Positions 42,768 to 51,556 of a stretch of 64,000 bases of DNA are shown here, piece after piece. Both the position numbers and the translations under genes were made by a program. Every line of letters begins with the position of its first letter. The first letter of the stretch is position 1. The DNA is from an uncultured Halobacteriovorax sp. (GTDB lineage: Bacteria; Bdellovibrionota; Bacteriovoracia; Bacteriovoracales; Bacteriovoracaceae). A model generated the notes under the pieces. It saw nothing but the letters and a program-made list of their open reading frames with translations. It made no database searches and was not told the origin of the DNA. The stretch covers positions 124,001 to 188,000 of the forward strand of contig CAJXVS010000002.1 in assembly GCA_913061265.1 (NCBI GenBank), read 5' to 3'.

Positions 42768-44162
42768 ATGGCTGGAATAGGGTTTCGTCTAACCAAGTAT
42801 TTTGAGCACGATAATCTTTTAGGAAATATTAAAGGAACTATCTACTCCATCATTATAAGTACAGGTCCATGGCTGATCTCGGTGCTCTCTGTCGCATTCG
42901 TTTCTTACTTCGCGCAAAGGCAATTAGATAACCACGACCTTTATGTCTTGAAGGCCATGATTTGTTATACCTATGCAGGAAGCCTGATTATATTTGGTGC
43001 AGTCGAGATGCCTGTTACTAGGTTCTTAGCAGATAAACTTTATATAAGTGATCTAACCACTTTTCGAAATGTCTTCCTCACCATTCTTTGTGGATTTGTT
43101 ATGGTTGGCTCATTGGTCAGTGGGATCTTTTATTCTTTCTTTGATTACGATATTCTCTTAAAACTTATCGCCATGGGATTCTTTATAAGCGTTCTTACGA
43201 TCTGGCTAAATATGATTTTTTTGAGTGCGGCGAAGAACTATCATCAAATCGTTATAAGCTTCTTTATTGGAGGAGTCCTCTCAATCGCAGGGGCTCTCAT
43301 CTTAGGTAATTACTACGATCTCGTAGGTTATATTTTGGGCTATACGCTGGGACAACTTGCTATTGCCCTTCTTTTAACAAGGAACCTCTTTGCAGAATTT
43401 AGAGATTTTGACTATGTAAGCCTCGAGTTTATTTCTTATTTTAAGAAGTATAAGACAATGGTTTTCGTTGGGCTTTTTTATTATTTAGGTATCTGGGTAG
43501 ATAAATTTATCTTTTGGTTTGGAGGAGTAGGTGAAAAAGTAGAATCTCTTTTTTATACCAATCAGTACTATGATACGGCGATGTTTCTAGCTTATTTAAC
43601 GATTGTGCCAAGCTTTGCTGTTTTCTTGGTTCAAGTAGAAACAAACTTCTATGTTAAGTATGCTTATTACTTTCGCTCTATTGAAAGTAAGAATAATCTC
43701 AAGTTTTTAGATAACTCAGTCAATGAGATCATCGCTGCCTTAAAGAGTACAACGATAAGCTTATTGAAGATTCAAACATTTGTTTCAGTTATCGTTTGGT
43801 ACTTTGCAGAACAGATCTTAAGCTTCTTACACCTGCCAAGTATGATGGAGCCTATGTTTAAGTATGGCGTTATAGGTGCCTATTTGCAGATTCTCTTCTT
43901 AGTTCTTAATATCGTCCTTCTTTATTTCAAGCAAGCTAAGCAAGCGATGATTAATTATGGAATATTCTTTGTTCTAAACGCCGGGCTGAGCTTTTTATCT
44001 TTGAAGGCAGGTATCCAATTTTATGGCATGGGTTATTTAATCTCTTGTCTTGTAACCTTGATCATCTCATTTGTTGCTTTAAACCATACCCTTGGAAATC
44101 TTAATTACCTAACATTTATGGGACAACCCTTATCTAGGAAGAATTTTGGTGAAGAACTCTAA
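42768..44162 (+). CDS. pelG: PelG, polytopic membrane transporter for Pel
   Basis: The 464-aa protein has about 12 hydrophobic segments and the MOP-exporter (Wzx-like) look of PelG. It opens with AGIGFRLTKYFEHDNLLGNIKGT, a characteristic PelG beginning (shown here to 20 or so residues as a landmark), and has YYLGIWVDKFIFWF in the middle. PelG carries the growing Pel chain across the inner membrane. It starts 8 nt after pelF, and its last 14 nt overlap the MepA-like gene. Confidence 0.9.
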   Translation: MAGIGFRLTKYFEHDNLLGNIKGTIYSIIISTGPWLISVLSVAFVSYFAQRQLDNHDLYVLKAMICYTYAGSLIIFGAVEMPVTRFLADKLYISDLTTFRNVFLTILCGFVMVGSLVSGIFYSFFDYDILLKLIAMGFFISVLTIWLNMIFLSAAKNYHQIVISFFIGGVLSIAGALILGNYYDLVGYILGYTLGQLAIALLLTRNLFAEFRDFDYVSLEFISYFKKYKTMVFVGLFYYLGIWVDKFIFWFGGVGEKVESLFYTNQYYDTAMFLAYLTIVPSFAVFLVQVETNFYVKYAYYFRSIESKNNLKFLDNSVNEIIAALKSTTISLLKIQTFVSVIVWYFAEQILSFLHLPSMMEPMFKYGVIGAYLQILFLVLNIVLLYFKQAKQAMINYGIFFVLNAGLSFLSLKAGIQFYGMGYLISCLVTLIISFVALNHTLGNLNYLTFMGQPLSRKNFGEEL

Positions 44163-45003
44163 ACTATTGTTAATCCTTTTTGTTATGAGTTCCTGCGCGA
44201 AGGTTCCTATTGGTCATATGACCCTTAGTTCTCAAACACCAACTGATAAAAGCCCCGAGTCCATTGGTTATTATTCATTAGGATGCTTAGATGGAGGAGT
44301 TTCCCTGCCTCCAAGTGGTCCTGGTTTCCAAGTTATGCGCCTCTCAAGAGGAAGATTTTGGGGACATCCAAGTCTTATCAAATTTTTAAAAGAAACTTCA
44401 AAACAAGTCTTAAAAAAAACGAATGAACAAATTCTCATTGGAGATTTAGGACACGCTCGTGGAGCCCCTTCATTAACAGGTCATAACTCTCATCAAACGG
44501 GTCTCGACGTTGATATTTGGTTTAAGACAATACCAGCTAAGAAAAACTTAGATTTGAAAGAGAGAGAAGTTATAAGTGCCCCAAGTTTCCTAACCTCTAG
44601 AGAAGAAGTTAATGAAAAGCTTTGGACTAAGACACAATGGGAAGTCTTAAAGACCTATGCTTCCCATGAAAATGTAGAAAGGATCTTTATCAATCCTGCG
44701 ATTAAGAGGCTCCTTTGCCAAAAAAGAAGATCAAGTTTTACAACCAAAGAGATGTCCAAAATAAGGCCATGGTATCGTCATGATGATCATTTTCACGTAC
44801 GTTTAAAATGCCCAAAGGATTCAAAAGAATGTATCTCTCAAAAAGTTCCCGCTGAAACTGATGGCTGCGATGAAAGCTTAGATTGGTGGTTTACCGAAGA
44901 AGGTAAGGAGAAGATTGAACCTTGGGATCATTATAAATACTTTAAGGAAAAAAGAGCGGCTCTTCCTAAACGTTGCAAAGAGTTATTGGGAGACTATTTA
45001 TAA
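44149..45003 (+). CDS. mepA: MepA-type murein endopeptidase, predicted lipoprotein
   Basis: The mature protein has the peptidase M74/MepA features: GHARGAPSLTGHNSHQTGLDVDIW (metal-binding His and Asp), then PWYRHDDHFHVRL (metal-binding His), and cysteines near the C-terminus. E. coli MepA is a zinc endopeptidase cutting D-Ala-meso-DAP crosslinks of peptidoglycan. Here the N-terminus has a lipobox (FVMSSC), so it is probably anchored to a membrane, unlike soluble E. coli MepA. GTG 44149 is preferred over TTG 44146 because AGGAAG lies 7 nt upstream. It overlaps pelG by 14 nt and so is probably co-translated with the Pel operon. Confidence 0.87.
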   Translation: MKNSKLLLILFVMSSCAKVPIGHMTLSSQTPTDKSPESIGYYSLGCLDGGVSLPPSGPGFQVMRLSRGRFWGHPSLIKFLKETSKQVLKKTNEQILIGDLGHARGAPSLTGHNSHQTGLDVDIWFKTIPAKKNLDLKEREVISAPSFLTSREEVNEKLWTKTQWEVLKTYASHENVERIFINPAIKRLLCQKRRSSFTTKEMSKIRPWYRHDDHFHVRLKCPKDSKECISQKVPAETDGCDESLDWWFTEEGKEKIEPWDHYKYFKEKRAALPKRCKELLGDYL

Positions 45004-45713
45004 GATTCTATAAGGGCAGGAATGTCTTTTGAACTCTTTAAGTTAATTAAGTCTTTATCAGTTAAAACAGTATTCCAATCTTCAAATCCTAGTTGAAAGG
45101 CCTCTTCTAAAGCATTATAGGCAAGGTCTATGTCTTTCATTAAAGAGTAGGCACAGGCTAAGTTATAACAACCAAAAGGTTCTTCTAAGTCACAAGCTTT
45201 TCTAAAATACTTAACCGCCCCTTTATACTTTTGTTCACCAAGATAAAAATGACCTATCCTCTCGCAACCTGCAGCCTCTCCTTCTTTACAAGCATCCTCA
45301 AGAAAAGGGAGACTTTCTGTTAATTGGCCAAGGAGGCTATAGGATTCACCCACATAGAAACAGGCCGTAGAACTCTTTGGGCAATGATCCTTTCCGAACT
45401 TAATCGAACTTTCATATTTTTTAACGCGGAAGAAATACCAACTGAGCACAACGCAGGCACTTGGTTGATTGTTAGCACAAGTTTGAACCAGCTTTTGAAG
45501 AGATTTCTCTGTTACATGCTCAGGGCCAAACTGATCAAGCATGGCCTGAAGCTCGTTGCACCTGTTCTTGTTGGCGATATTAAAGTTACAAAGGAGATGG
45601 TATTTCTCCCAAGTTGAATCAAAGGTAATGATCTTGTCCTCGCTACTATCTTTAGAGCAAGAACAGGAGTTAAGAACTAGTAAAAATGATACAAATATTA
45701 AGGAGAGCTTCAC
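44994..45713 (-). CDS. Sel1/TPR-repeat lipoprotein
   Basis: The 239-aa precursor has a lipoprotein signal (MKLSLIFVSFLLVLNSC). The mature part has Sel1-like repeats with paired cysteines (FLEDACKEGEAAGCERIGHF, then KACDLEEPFGCYNLACAYSL). Such solenoids bind proteins at the envelope. The cysteines, spaced about one repeat apart, resemble disulfide-stabilised Sel1 proteins. It is convergent with mepA and overlaps its end by 10 nt. Confidence 0.75.
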   Translation of the reverse strand: MKLSLIFVSFLLVLNSCSCSKDSSEDKIITFDSTWEKYHLLCNFNIANKNRCNELQAMLDQFGPEHVTEKSLQKLVQTCANNQPSACVVLSWYFFRVKKYESSIKFGKDHCPKSSTACFYVGESYSLLGQLTESLPFLEDACKEGEAAGCERIGHFYLGEQKYKGAVKYFRKACDLEEPFGCYNLACAYSLMKDIDLAYNALEEAFQLGFEDWNTVLTDKDLINLKSSKDIPALIESYK

Positions 45714-45833
45714 TCTGTAAATTGTACAAGTTCCTGTAAAAACAATCCATTACTTATTGAGAAGTACAATCAACCGAGTCTTTTACTCTGGCAGGCTTTA
45801 GACAATTTTCCAATCTGCCGTTAACCTCTAGTA

Positions 45834-46676
45834 ATGAAAATAATAATAATGCTTATTTTGTTTAATAGTGGTTTGGCTTTTTCGAAAGAAGTTAGTTTCG
45901 AGAATAAAGTAAAGCTATCTCTTAGTGACTTAAAGAAAAATTATAAGGTTCATAAAGTTGAAGTCTATAATTTCTCTACAAGGTCCTTTGAGTTCTATAA
46001 TGCTTTTTCTATGAAGGAGATCTTAAATACAATCTATCCCGATAAGAAATGGAGAAACTCACCTTATATAAAGGTCTTAACCACGACAGGCTATGAGCCA
46101 ATGATCGAAGGTTATAAGTTTAAAGAGAGAAAATCTTATCTAGCCTTTGAAAGATCTGACAAACGTCCTTTCACGACAATGAGTGGTTATAGAGATGTGG
46201 TTTCTAACTTAGGTCCATTTTATTTGATCTGGAAAGAGGACTATAAAGATAAAGCAGCCATAAGACGGGATCACTGGCCTTTTATGATAACAGGCTTCAG
46301 GCTTCAAGATAATCCTGATTCAAAATTCATACCCACGAATGCTGACTCAAGTAATATCTCATGGGGTTATAAGAACTTTATTAAGCAATGTGTAGCTTGT
46401 CATAGCATTGATGGCTTCGGAAGTGAGAAGGATGGAGAATTAATCTCAAATGGAAAGATTGATTCATTTAGCGATGAATATTTAATGAAGTTTATCTCAG
46501 ACCCAAAGTCAGTTAAGAAAAATAGTAAGATGGACCCCTTTCCTTTGAAGATTGATCTTAGGAAGAAAAGAATAGGGGACACTATTAAATACCTTAGGCA
46601 TGTAAGTCTTAAATATAAGAATAATTACAGAAAATCTAAGTCTAAATCTCTAGATAAAATAATGGATGGGCTATAA
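45834..46676 (+). CDS. Periplasmic monohaem cytochrome c with N-terminal domain
   Basis: The 280-aa precursor has a short signal peptide (ending near GLAFSKE). The C-terminal third is a class I cytochrome c domain with one haem site CVACH and a likely distal Met in KNSKMDPFP. The N-terminal 150 residues (TRSFEFYNAFSMKEIL, then LGPFYLIWKEDY) recall the beta-rich core of molybdopterin-oxidoreductase-like domains but lack a clear cofactor cysteine, so this is tentative. It overlaps the SGNH-gene region by a few codons only if that gene starts early, and the two are probably co-transcribed. Confidence 0.72.
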   Translation: MKIIIMLILFNSGLAFSKEVSFENKVKLSLSDLKKNYKVHKVEVYNFSTRSFEFYNAFSMKEILNTIYPDKKWRNSPYIKVLTTTGYEPMIEGYKFKERKSYLAFERSDKRPFTTMSGYRDVVSNLGPFYLIWKEDYKDKAAIRRDHWPFMITGFRLQDNPDSKFIPTNADSSNISWGYKNFIKQCVACHSIDGFGSEKDGELISNGKIDSFSDEYLMKFISDPKSVKKNSKMDPFPLKIDLRKKRIGDTIKYLRHVSLKYKNNYRKSKSKSLDKIMDGL

Positions 46677-46677
46677 C

Positions 46678-47376
46678 ATGAAAAAAACTCTTATGATTTG
46701 TAGTATCTTGCTGGCAAGTTGCACTCATAAAGAAAGAACTCCTTCCTCAGTAAAGTCTCTTCTCTATATAGGAGATTCTCAAAGTGAAGGTTTCTTAGGA
46801 GAGCTCGTCTATAAGCATCTTAGTCCAAATGTTAAAGACCTCAATGTCTTTGGATTTGGCTCTAGTTCCCCTAGGCATTGGGGAGATGAACTAAAATCAA
46901 AGAATTCAAAATGGCTTTGTAAAAGAAAGGGAAGGCATAATCTCAATCGCTCTATTGCTATAAAACCTTTTGCCTGCACAGGTTCATCGCGTACTTCTGC
47001 CTTTGAAAACCTAAACTCAGAAAAACCTGACTTTGTTGTCTTTCAGTTTCTTGGGAACTCAATGGGTTTTAATAAAAAGTATATTAATTCTAAGGTAACA
47101 AAGTTGTTAACCAGCCTCGATGATAAGCAGCAATGCCTTTTTATCACTTCGCCTCCTTACTATAAGGACTTAGTCGAAAAGAATGAATTGAGAGTAACTA
47201 CTCAAGAGTATTTTATAGAGGCCATTGGAAGCCGCTGTAAGATTATCAAAGGGGTGAATGAGGAAACACTAAAGGGCTATGCTTTTGATAGAGAAAATTA
47301 TTTAGGAGATAGGATTCATTTGAGTAAAAAAGGGGCAGCAGCTTTCTTTGAAATGATGAGAGCTTCACTGCCTTAA
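46678..47376 (+). CDS. SGNH/GDSL-family hydrolase, predicted lipoprotein
   Basis: The 232-aa precursor has a lipoprotein signal (MKKTLMICSILLASC). Block I (YIGDSQSEG) with the catalytic serine is clear, FQFLGNSMG has the asparagine of block III, and the C-terminal GDRIHLSKKG carries the Asp-x-x-His pair. The family hydrolyses esters and also includes peptidoglycan or polysaccharide O-deacetylases. The start is ATG 46678 (GGATGG 8 nt upstream), just after the cytochrome gene stop. The frame stays open upstream to 46666. Confidence 0.78.
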   Translation: MKKTLMICSILLASCTHKERTPSSVKSLLYIGDSQSEGFLGELVYKHLSPNVKDLNVFGFGSSSPRHWGDELKSKNSKWLCKRKGRHNLNRSIAIKPFACTGSSRTSAFENLNSEKPDFVVFQFLGNSMGFNKKYINSKVTKLLTSLDDKQQCLFITSPPYYKDLVEKNELRVTTQEYFIEAIGSRCKIIKGVNEETLKGYAFDRENYLGDRIHLSKKGAAAFFEMMRASLP

Positions 47377-47382
47377 TAAAGA

Positions 47383-47412
47383 TCGGTTGATTAATAAGAA
47401 TCAATCAACCGA
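47383..47412. terminator. 10-bp inverted repeat in a convergent gap
   Basis: TCGGTTGATT (47383-47392) and AATCAACCGA (47403-47412) pair perfectly around a 10-nt loop, between the SGNH gene stop and the stop of the convergent hypothetical gene. There is no T run, so a weak or bidirectional terminator, or a processing hairpin, is possible. Confidence 0.4.
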
Positions 47413-47420
47413 GTTAAACT

Positions 47421-47837
47421 CTATTTACAATGATTAGTTTCAAACTGAATTTCTTCAAGGTTCTCAGCTGTCACAGGAACATTCTCAACAGTGATCACTT
47501 CATGACCTCCATCAAAGATATAAAGCTTTAAGTTAACAGTTTGATCAATTAAAACTCCTAGCTCTCCCATACTCTCTACAAAATGCTCAGCAAGGCGGCA
47601 TTTAAAGTCTTTTCCATAAAGCTCTTTAGCTTCTTTAAGGATGTCTTTATAGCCTTTACCATTCACCTCAAGAAGAAAGTGAGACTTGTCTCCGTTAAAG
47701 TGGCTTGGGTTTTGGACCTTAATAAAGTTGCCCCAACCAGCGAAGATTCCAAAATCTATACTCGTAAATGGAGTACGCTCAGTTGCAAGTGCGTTAAGTG
47801 ACAGAAATAATGTAAAAATAAGGACTAACTTCTTCAT
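47421..47837 (-). CDS. Secreted protein of unknown function
   Basis: The 138-aa precursor has a signal peptide (LVLIFTLFLSLNALA) and a mature part of about 120 residues with two cysteines (FKCRLAEHF and the C-terminal NHCK). It is otherwise strand-rich (FTSIDFGIFAGWGNFIKV). I recognise no family. It is divergent from the TonB receptor by about 65 nt. Confidence 0.6.
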   Translation of the reverse strand: MKKLVLIFTLFLSLNALATERTPFTSIDFGIFAGWGNFIKVQNPSHFNGDKSHFLLEVNGKGYKDILKEAKELYGKDFKCRLAEHFVESMGELGVLIDQTVNLKLYIFDGGHEVITVENVPVTAENLEEIQFETNHCK

Positions 47838-47901
47838 TGGCTTGCTTCCTCGGTTTATGAACTAACTTTACGTGCATCGTTATAAATGCTAATAGTTTGG
47901 C

Positions 47902-49908
47902 GTGTCAATTTATTTAAATCTAACATTATTTTCTCTGCTTTTGCAGTGCTTTTCTGGAACTCTTTTAGCTCAAGAAATTGAAGCTAAATTACAAGACTCA
48001 AGCAGTATCTTGGTTATAGGTGAAGAAGAGATAAGTGACGGCCTAATTGATGCACCCGTAAAGGTAGAAGTAGTCGGTAACGAACAGATAAAGAAACAGC
48101 AATATCAAGACCTCTCCCAAACCTTAACAGAAATCCCTGGTGTCTCAACCACAAGTACATCGAGACGAGCAGGAAGTAAGTCCGCTTTAATCCAAGGCTT
48201 TGGCGAAAGCTCAGTCCTCGTGATGATTGATGGAACACCAGTCTCCCAAAATAATAGCTTCGGCTTTGACCTTACCCAAGTCTCTACTTCTGATATAGAA
48301 AAAGTAGAAGTGATCAAAGGAGGGGCATCTTCTCTTTATGGGTCTCAGGCCATGGGGGGAGTGATCAATGTTGTTACAAAGAAAGTTGGCCGAAAGAATA
48401 AGATTGAAATGGAAGGCTCTGGTGGCTGGGTCTCTAATGGTGAAGGTGGCGGCAATAGAAACCTCAAAGTGGGGATGGATCGAAAGATCGGAAGAGCTGG
48501 GTTAAAAGCTAGCTTTAGCCATAGAGATCAAGATTCATTTGACCTAGATCCTTCATCGATAACAAAAGATGGTGCCGCCTCAACAAGACAGCACGGAAGT
48601 TTAAAGATTGAGGGTAAGTACGGGCGCCGAACTTACTTTGCCAAAGGAATGTTCCTAAGAGGAAAGGTTGAGTCTGAAACCTCTAGGCCTTATAGCTCAA
48701 GTGCTTTTGGAGCGAGCTTAAATACCACAGATACAACTTCTCAAAACTATAAAATCGGAACAGAGGAGAAGCTAGGAGCCGGCACTCTCAAAACTGAACT
48801 GAACTATGAAATAAATAGAGATAAGTTGAGCTTAAATGATAATCCGCTGACTCCTTTTACTGAGACTCTAAAAGAAACTCGCTTTGAAGGAAGAAGACTT
48901 GATTTAAAGTATAAGAATATAAAGATTGGTGACCATGAAGTTACAACAGGTATCTTGATTCGTGAAAATATAGTCGATCAAGAAACAACAACTGAAGCAG
49001 TTCCAGGAAATATCGTCAAAACAATTGATATTGAGAATAAATCGATAAGTTCTTATGAAACCTTTGTTCAGGATACTTTCTGGCTCGGAAACTTCGAAGT
49101 CTCGCCTGGAGTTCGTTATCAATATGACAAAGACTTTGGCTCGCACGTGTCACCTAAAGTGAACCTTTCTCATTACACGGATCTTGGAAACATAGGCCTT
49201 AAATCATGGGTAACCGTGGGCACTGGCTATAGAGCCCCTTCAATTAAAGAGCGCTTCTTCACATTGGATCATTCATCAGTGGCCAACTATATAGTTGTCG
49301 GGAATAAGAACCTCTCTCCTGAGCAATCTGTAAGCCTGCAGATAGGTGAAGAAATTCAATTTTCAAAGTCTTCATTATATGGAAATCTTTTCTTAAATAA
49401 GATCTCTAATCTAATCGAATCTGTTGAACGCAGAGGGGATGGAAGCGGAAGAATCTTTACCTATGAAAACTTAGATCAAGTCATTAGTAGAGGGATTGAA
49501 GTTGGGGTTAAATCAGAAGTTTTACCTAAACTTAATCTAAAGCTAAATGGCTCTTATACGGAAACAATTAATAGAAACTCAAATCTTCTTTTAGCGAACA
49601 GGCCTTTGTATTCAGGAATGTTCTCAGCCGCTTATCAGTTTGTTGATAGCCTCTCTCTTATTAGTAGCACTAACTATACAGGTGCAAGTTATATAGCTCA
49701 GGATAATAAGGATATAAGCCCTTCTTTTCTAACAACAAATTTAAAACTTAATTATCAATTTAATAAACAGATAAATTCTTTCTTTAGTATTAATAACTTA
49801 CTAGATAAGACCAGAGATGCTGGACAAGATTTAGTAAATCCTAAAGTAGATAATAGACCAGCAGAGGGACGATCCTTCTTCGTGGGTTTTAATATGACGG
49901 TGCTTTAA
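47902..49908 (+). CDS. TonB-dependent outer-membrane receptor (BtuB/HmuR-like)
   Basis: The 668-aa protein has a signal peptide, a possible TonB box (SSILVIGEEE), a plug domain (QTLTEIPGVSTTSTSRRAG, VLVMIDGTPV, KVEVIKGGASSLYGSQAMGG, GVINVVTKK) and a 22-strand-type barrel ending with FFVGFNMTVL. Such receptors import haem, siderophores or cobalamin with TonB energy. The next gene, 1 nt downstream, encodes a HmuY-like lipoprotein, so haem is the likely substrate. GTG 47902 has only a weak ribosome site. Confidence 0.88.
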   Translation: MSIYLNLTLFSLLLQCFSGTLLAQEIEAKLQDSSSILVIGEEEISDGLIDAPVKVEVVGNEQIKKQQYQDLSQTLTEIPGVSTTSTSRRAGSKSALIQGFGESSVLVMIDGTPVSQNNSFGFDLTQVSTSDIEKVEVIKGGASSLYGSQAMGGVINVVTKKVGRKNKIEMEGSGGWVSNGEGGGNRNLKVGMDRKIGRAGLKASFSHRDQDSFDLDPSSITKDGAASTRQHGSLKIEGKYGRRTYFAKGMFLRGKVESETSRPYSSSAFGASLNTTDTTSQNYKIGTEEKLGAGTLKTELNYEINRDKLSLNDNPLTPFTETLKETRFEGRRLDLKYKNIKIGDHEVTTGILIRENIVDQETTTEAVPGNIVKTIDIENKSISSYETFVQDTFWLGNFEVSPGVRYQYDKDFGSHVSPKVNLSHYTDLGNIGLKSWVTVGTGYRAPSIKERFFTLDHSSVANYIVVGNKNLSPEQSVSLQIGEEIQFSKSSLYGNLFLNKISNLIESVERRGDGSGRIFTYENLDQVISRGIEVGVKSEVLPKLNLKLNGSYTETINRNSNLLLANRPLYSGMFSAAYQFVDSLSLISSTNYTGASYIAQDNKDISPSFLTTNLKLNYQFNKQINSFFSINNLLDKTRDAGQDLVNPKVDNRPAEGRSFFVGFNMTVL

Positions 49909-49909
49909 A

Positions 49910-51070
49910 ATGAAGACGAGTTTAAATCTTATTCTTCTTTTTAGCTTAACTTTTATGTTGAGCTGCCGTGAAGTCGTGCAGTCTCCTAAGCTCGACTCAA
50001 GCCCAAGCATAGATGCCTATCTTCTCCCTTTAACTCCGTATATGGGAGATCAGAATTTCGATTTCTTCGTTGAAAATTCTTGGTACGCCTATGATGAAGC
50101 CAATCATATTATCTGGCCTAACTTTAGAGTCTATTCTCTAAGAATATCGAGCAAGTATTATAAGATTCAAGTCGTTGATTACTACGATGATAGATCTCTT
50201 CCGGGGTATTTTACTCTTAGGGTAAAGCCAGAAGGTGAGGCTAGTTATTTTATAGACTTTGAAGCTGCCGGTTGTGGAAACGTATATACGAACCCTAGAT
50301 ACAAAGAGTGCATTAAAAGCCCTGAGACAAATGTTTATACTTACGTAGATATTGAAAAGGCAACAAGCTCAAAACTCTCTGCAAAGAGCGCTTCATTAAG
50401 TAAAGAATGGGACATTGCCTTTAACGGCACAGATGTAAAGTTAAACTCCGGCTCTAATGGACCTGGAGATGTTCGCGCTGCTAACCTCTATCTCTATGGA
50501 GGATTCTTTATTTCAGAAGGATTTAACTTTCAAAGAATAGCCGAGGAGGCTTTTGGTCTTCGAGGGGAGCGCTTCCTGGCTCTTGATTTTAATGTAAGAA
50601 GAGCTGCTTATGGTCTTCCTACCGGGCAACCAAGGGCGATCTTTGAAACTGATTGGTTTAAAGAATCGGGAGATTTCTTCGAAGCTAATTCTCAAAATTG
50701 GTGGATTATCGAAGGGGCAGAGGCCAATACTTTCTCTAAGTTTAATGTGAAAAAAATTGATGAAGAAATATCCGGAGAATTTATCCAAACAAAGATTACT
50801 CTTAGTCTTTATAATCAAAGTGAAAGAGATTCGGAATTTAAAGAAGAAACTATTTGGGAACTTCCTTCTTTTTCAAGTGAGACCCGCTTATCTAAGACCT
50901 GCTTAGATCTCAATTTAAAACAAGTTATTAAGTGTTCAGACCCAAAGGCCGATTTGATTCTTACTGTTCTTAATAGGAATTCAAAAAGGCGTTGGCGTAT
51001 CAATGTTATCAAAGGGGCTGTCGGCCCACTCTTAAAAGATGAGATGTTGAATTGGGTTCGTGGTGACTAA
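49910..51070 (+). CDS. HmuY-like haem-binding lipoprotein
   Basis: The 386-aa precursor has a lipoprotein signal (lipobox LSC in LTFMLSC). Its centre contains KEWDIAFNGTDVKLNSGSNG, the W-DIAF-NSG pattern seen in HmuY proteins, which take haem from host carriers and pass it to a TonB receptor (HmuR). It is longer than Porphyromonas HmuY, with an extra C-terminal domain of about 180 residues. The gene is 1 nt after the TonB receptor, a pairing that supports the assignment. Confidence 0.72.
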   Translation: MKTSLNLILLFSLTFMLSCREVVQSPKLDSSPSIDAYLLPLTPYMGDQNFDFFVENSWYAYDEANHIIWPNFRVYSLRISSKYYKIQVVDYYDDRSLPGYFTLRVKPEGEASYFIDFEAAGCGNVYTNPRYKECIKSPETNVYTYVDIEKATSSKLSAKSASLSKEWDIAFNGTDVKLNSGSNGPGDVRAANLYLYGGFFISEGFNFQRIAEEAFGLRGERFLALDFNVRRAAYGLPTGQPRAIFETDWFKESGDFFEANSQNWWIIEGAEANTFSKFNVKKIDEEISGEFIQTKITLSLYNQSERDSEFKEETIWELPSFSSETRLSKTCLDLNLKQVIKCSDPKADLILTVLNRNSKRRWRINVIKGAVGPLLKDEMLNWVRGD

Positions 51071-51075
51071 GCTTT

Positions 51076-51378
51076 CTATTTAGTTAGTGCCCAACTTTTA
51101 GTATGAACAGATCCTGTAGGAGTCTTCCCGCTATATTCAGAATAGGTAAGTTTTAATTTATCATCTATTGAATAGAGTCGTTTTTCTTTGAGAGTGATCT
51201 TTTTCTTTTGCCCTGTTTTGAATCCGCAGTCTCCGAAACCCGATTTTCCTTCGACTACTTTTAAGATTCTTACTTGAAGATCATTTGGCTTGGCTGACAC
51301 AACCTTGGCCTCTACTTGGCAGGTTATAAAACTTGAGGCTAGGGCTTGGTTTAGGAGTAGAGTTAGGATGAGTTGCAT
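51076..51378 (-). CDS. Small secreted protein, unknown function
   Basis: The 100-aa precursor has a short signal peptide (MQLILTLLLNQALA) and a mature domain with two cysteines (ITCQVEAKVV and FGDCGFKTG), probably a small beta-rich fold. I recognise no family. It is convergent with the HmuY-like gene with a 5-nt gap. Confidence 0.55.
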   Translation of the reverse strand: MQLILTLLLNQALASSFITCQVEAKVVSAKPNDLQVRILKVVEGKSGFGDCGFKTGQKKKITLKEKRLYSIDDKLKLTYSEYSGKTPTGSVHTKSWALTK

Positions 51379-51522
51379 TTGTTTCTCGGTTTTTGGGTTG
51401 TGGGTATTTTATCTTGGTTTTGTTTTTTGGGCAAAGGGGTCTCAGGTTTGGGGGTGTTCGTGCCGCCTCCACCCCAATCACTGTTTCTAGGGGGCTGGTC
51501 TTGTAGGGATTTGTTAAATGGT

Positions 51523-51549
51523 AAAAATAGTCCGCTGGACTATTTTTTT
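51523..51549. terminator. Rho-independent terminator downstream of tRNA-Arg
   Basis: AAAAATAGTCC (51523-51533), loop GCT, then GGACTATTTTTTT (51537-51549): an 11-bp perfect stem with a T run on each strand. On the minus strand it lies about 85 nt after the tRNA gene. Confidence 0.85.
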
Positions 51550-51556
51550 GGGGTGG

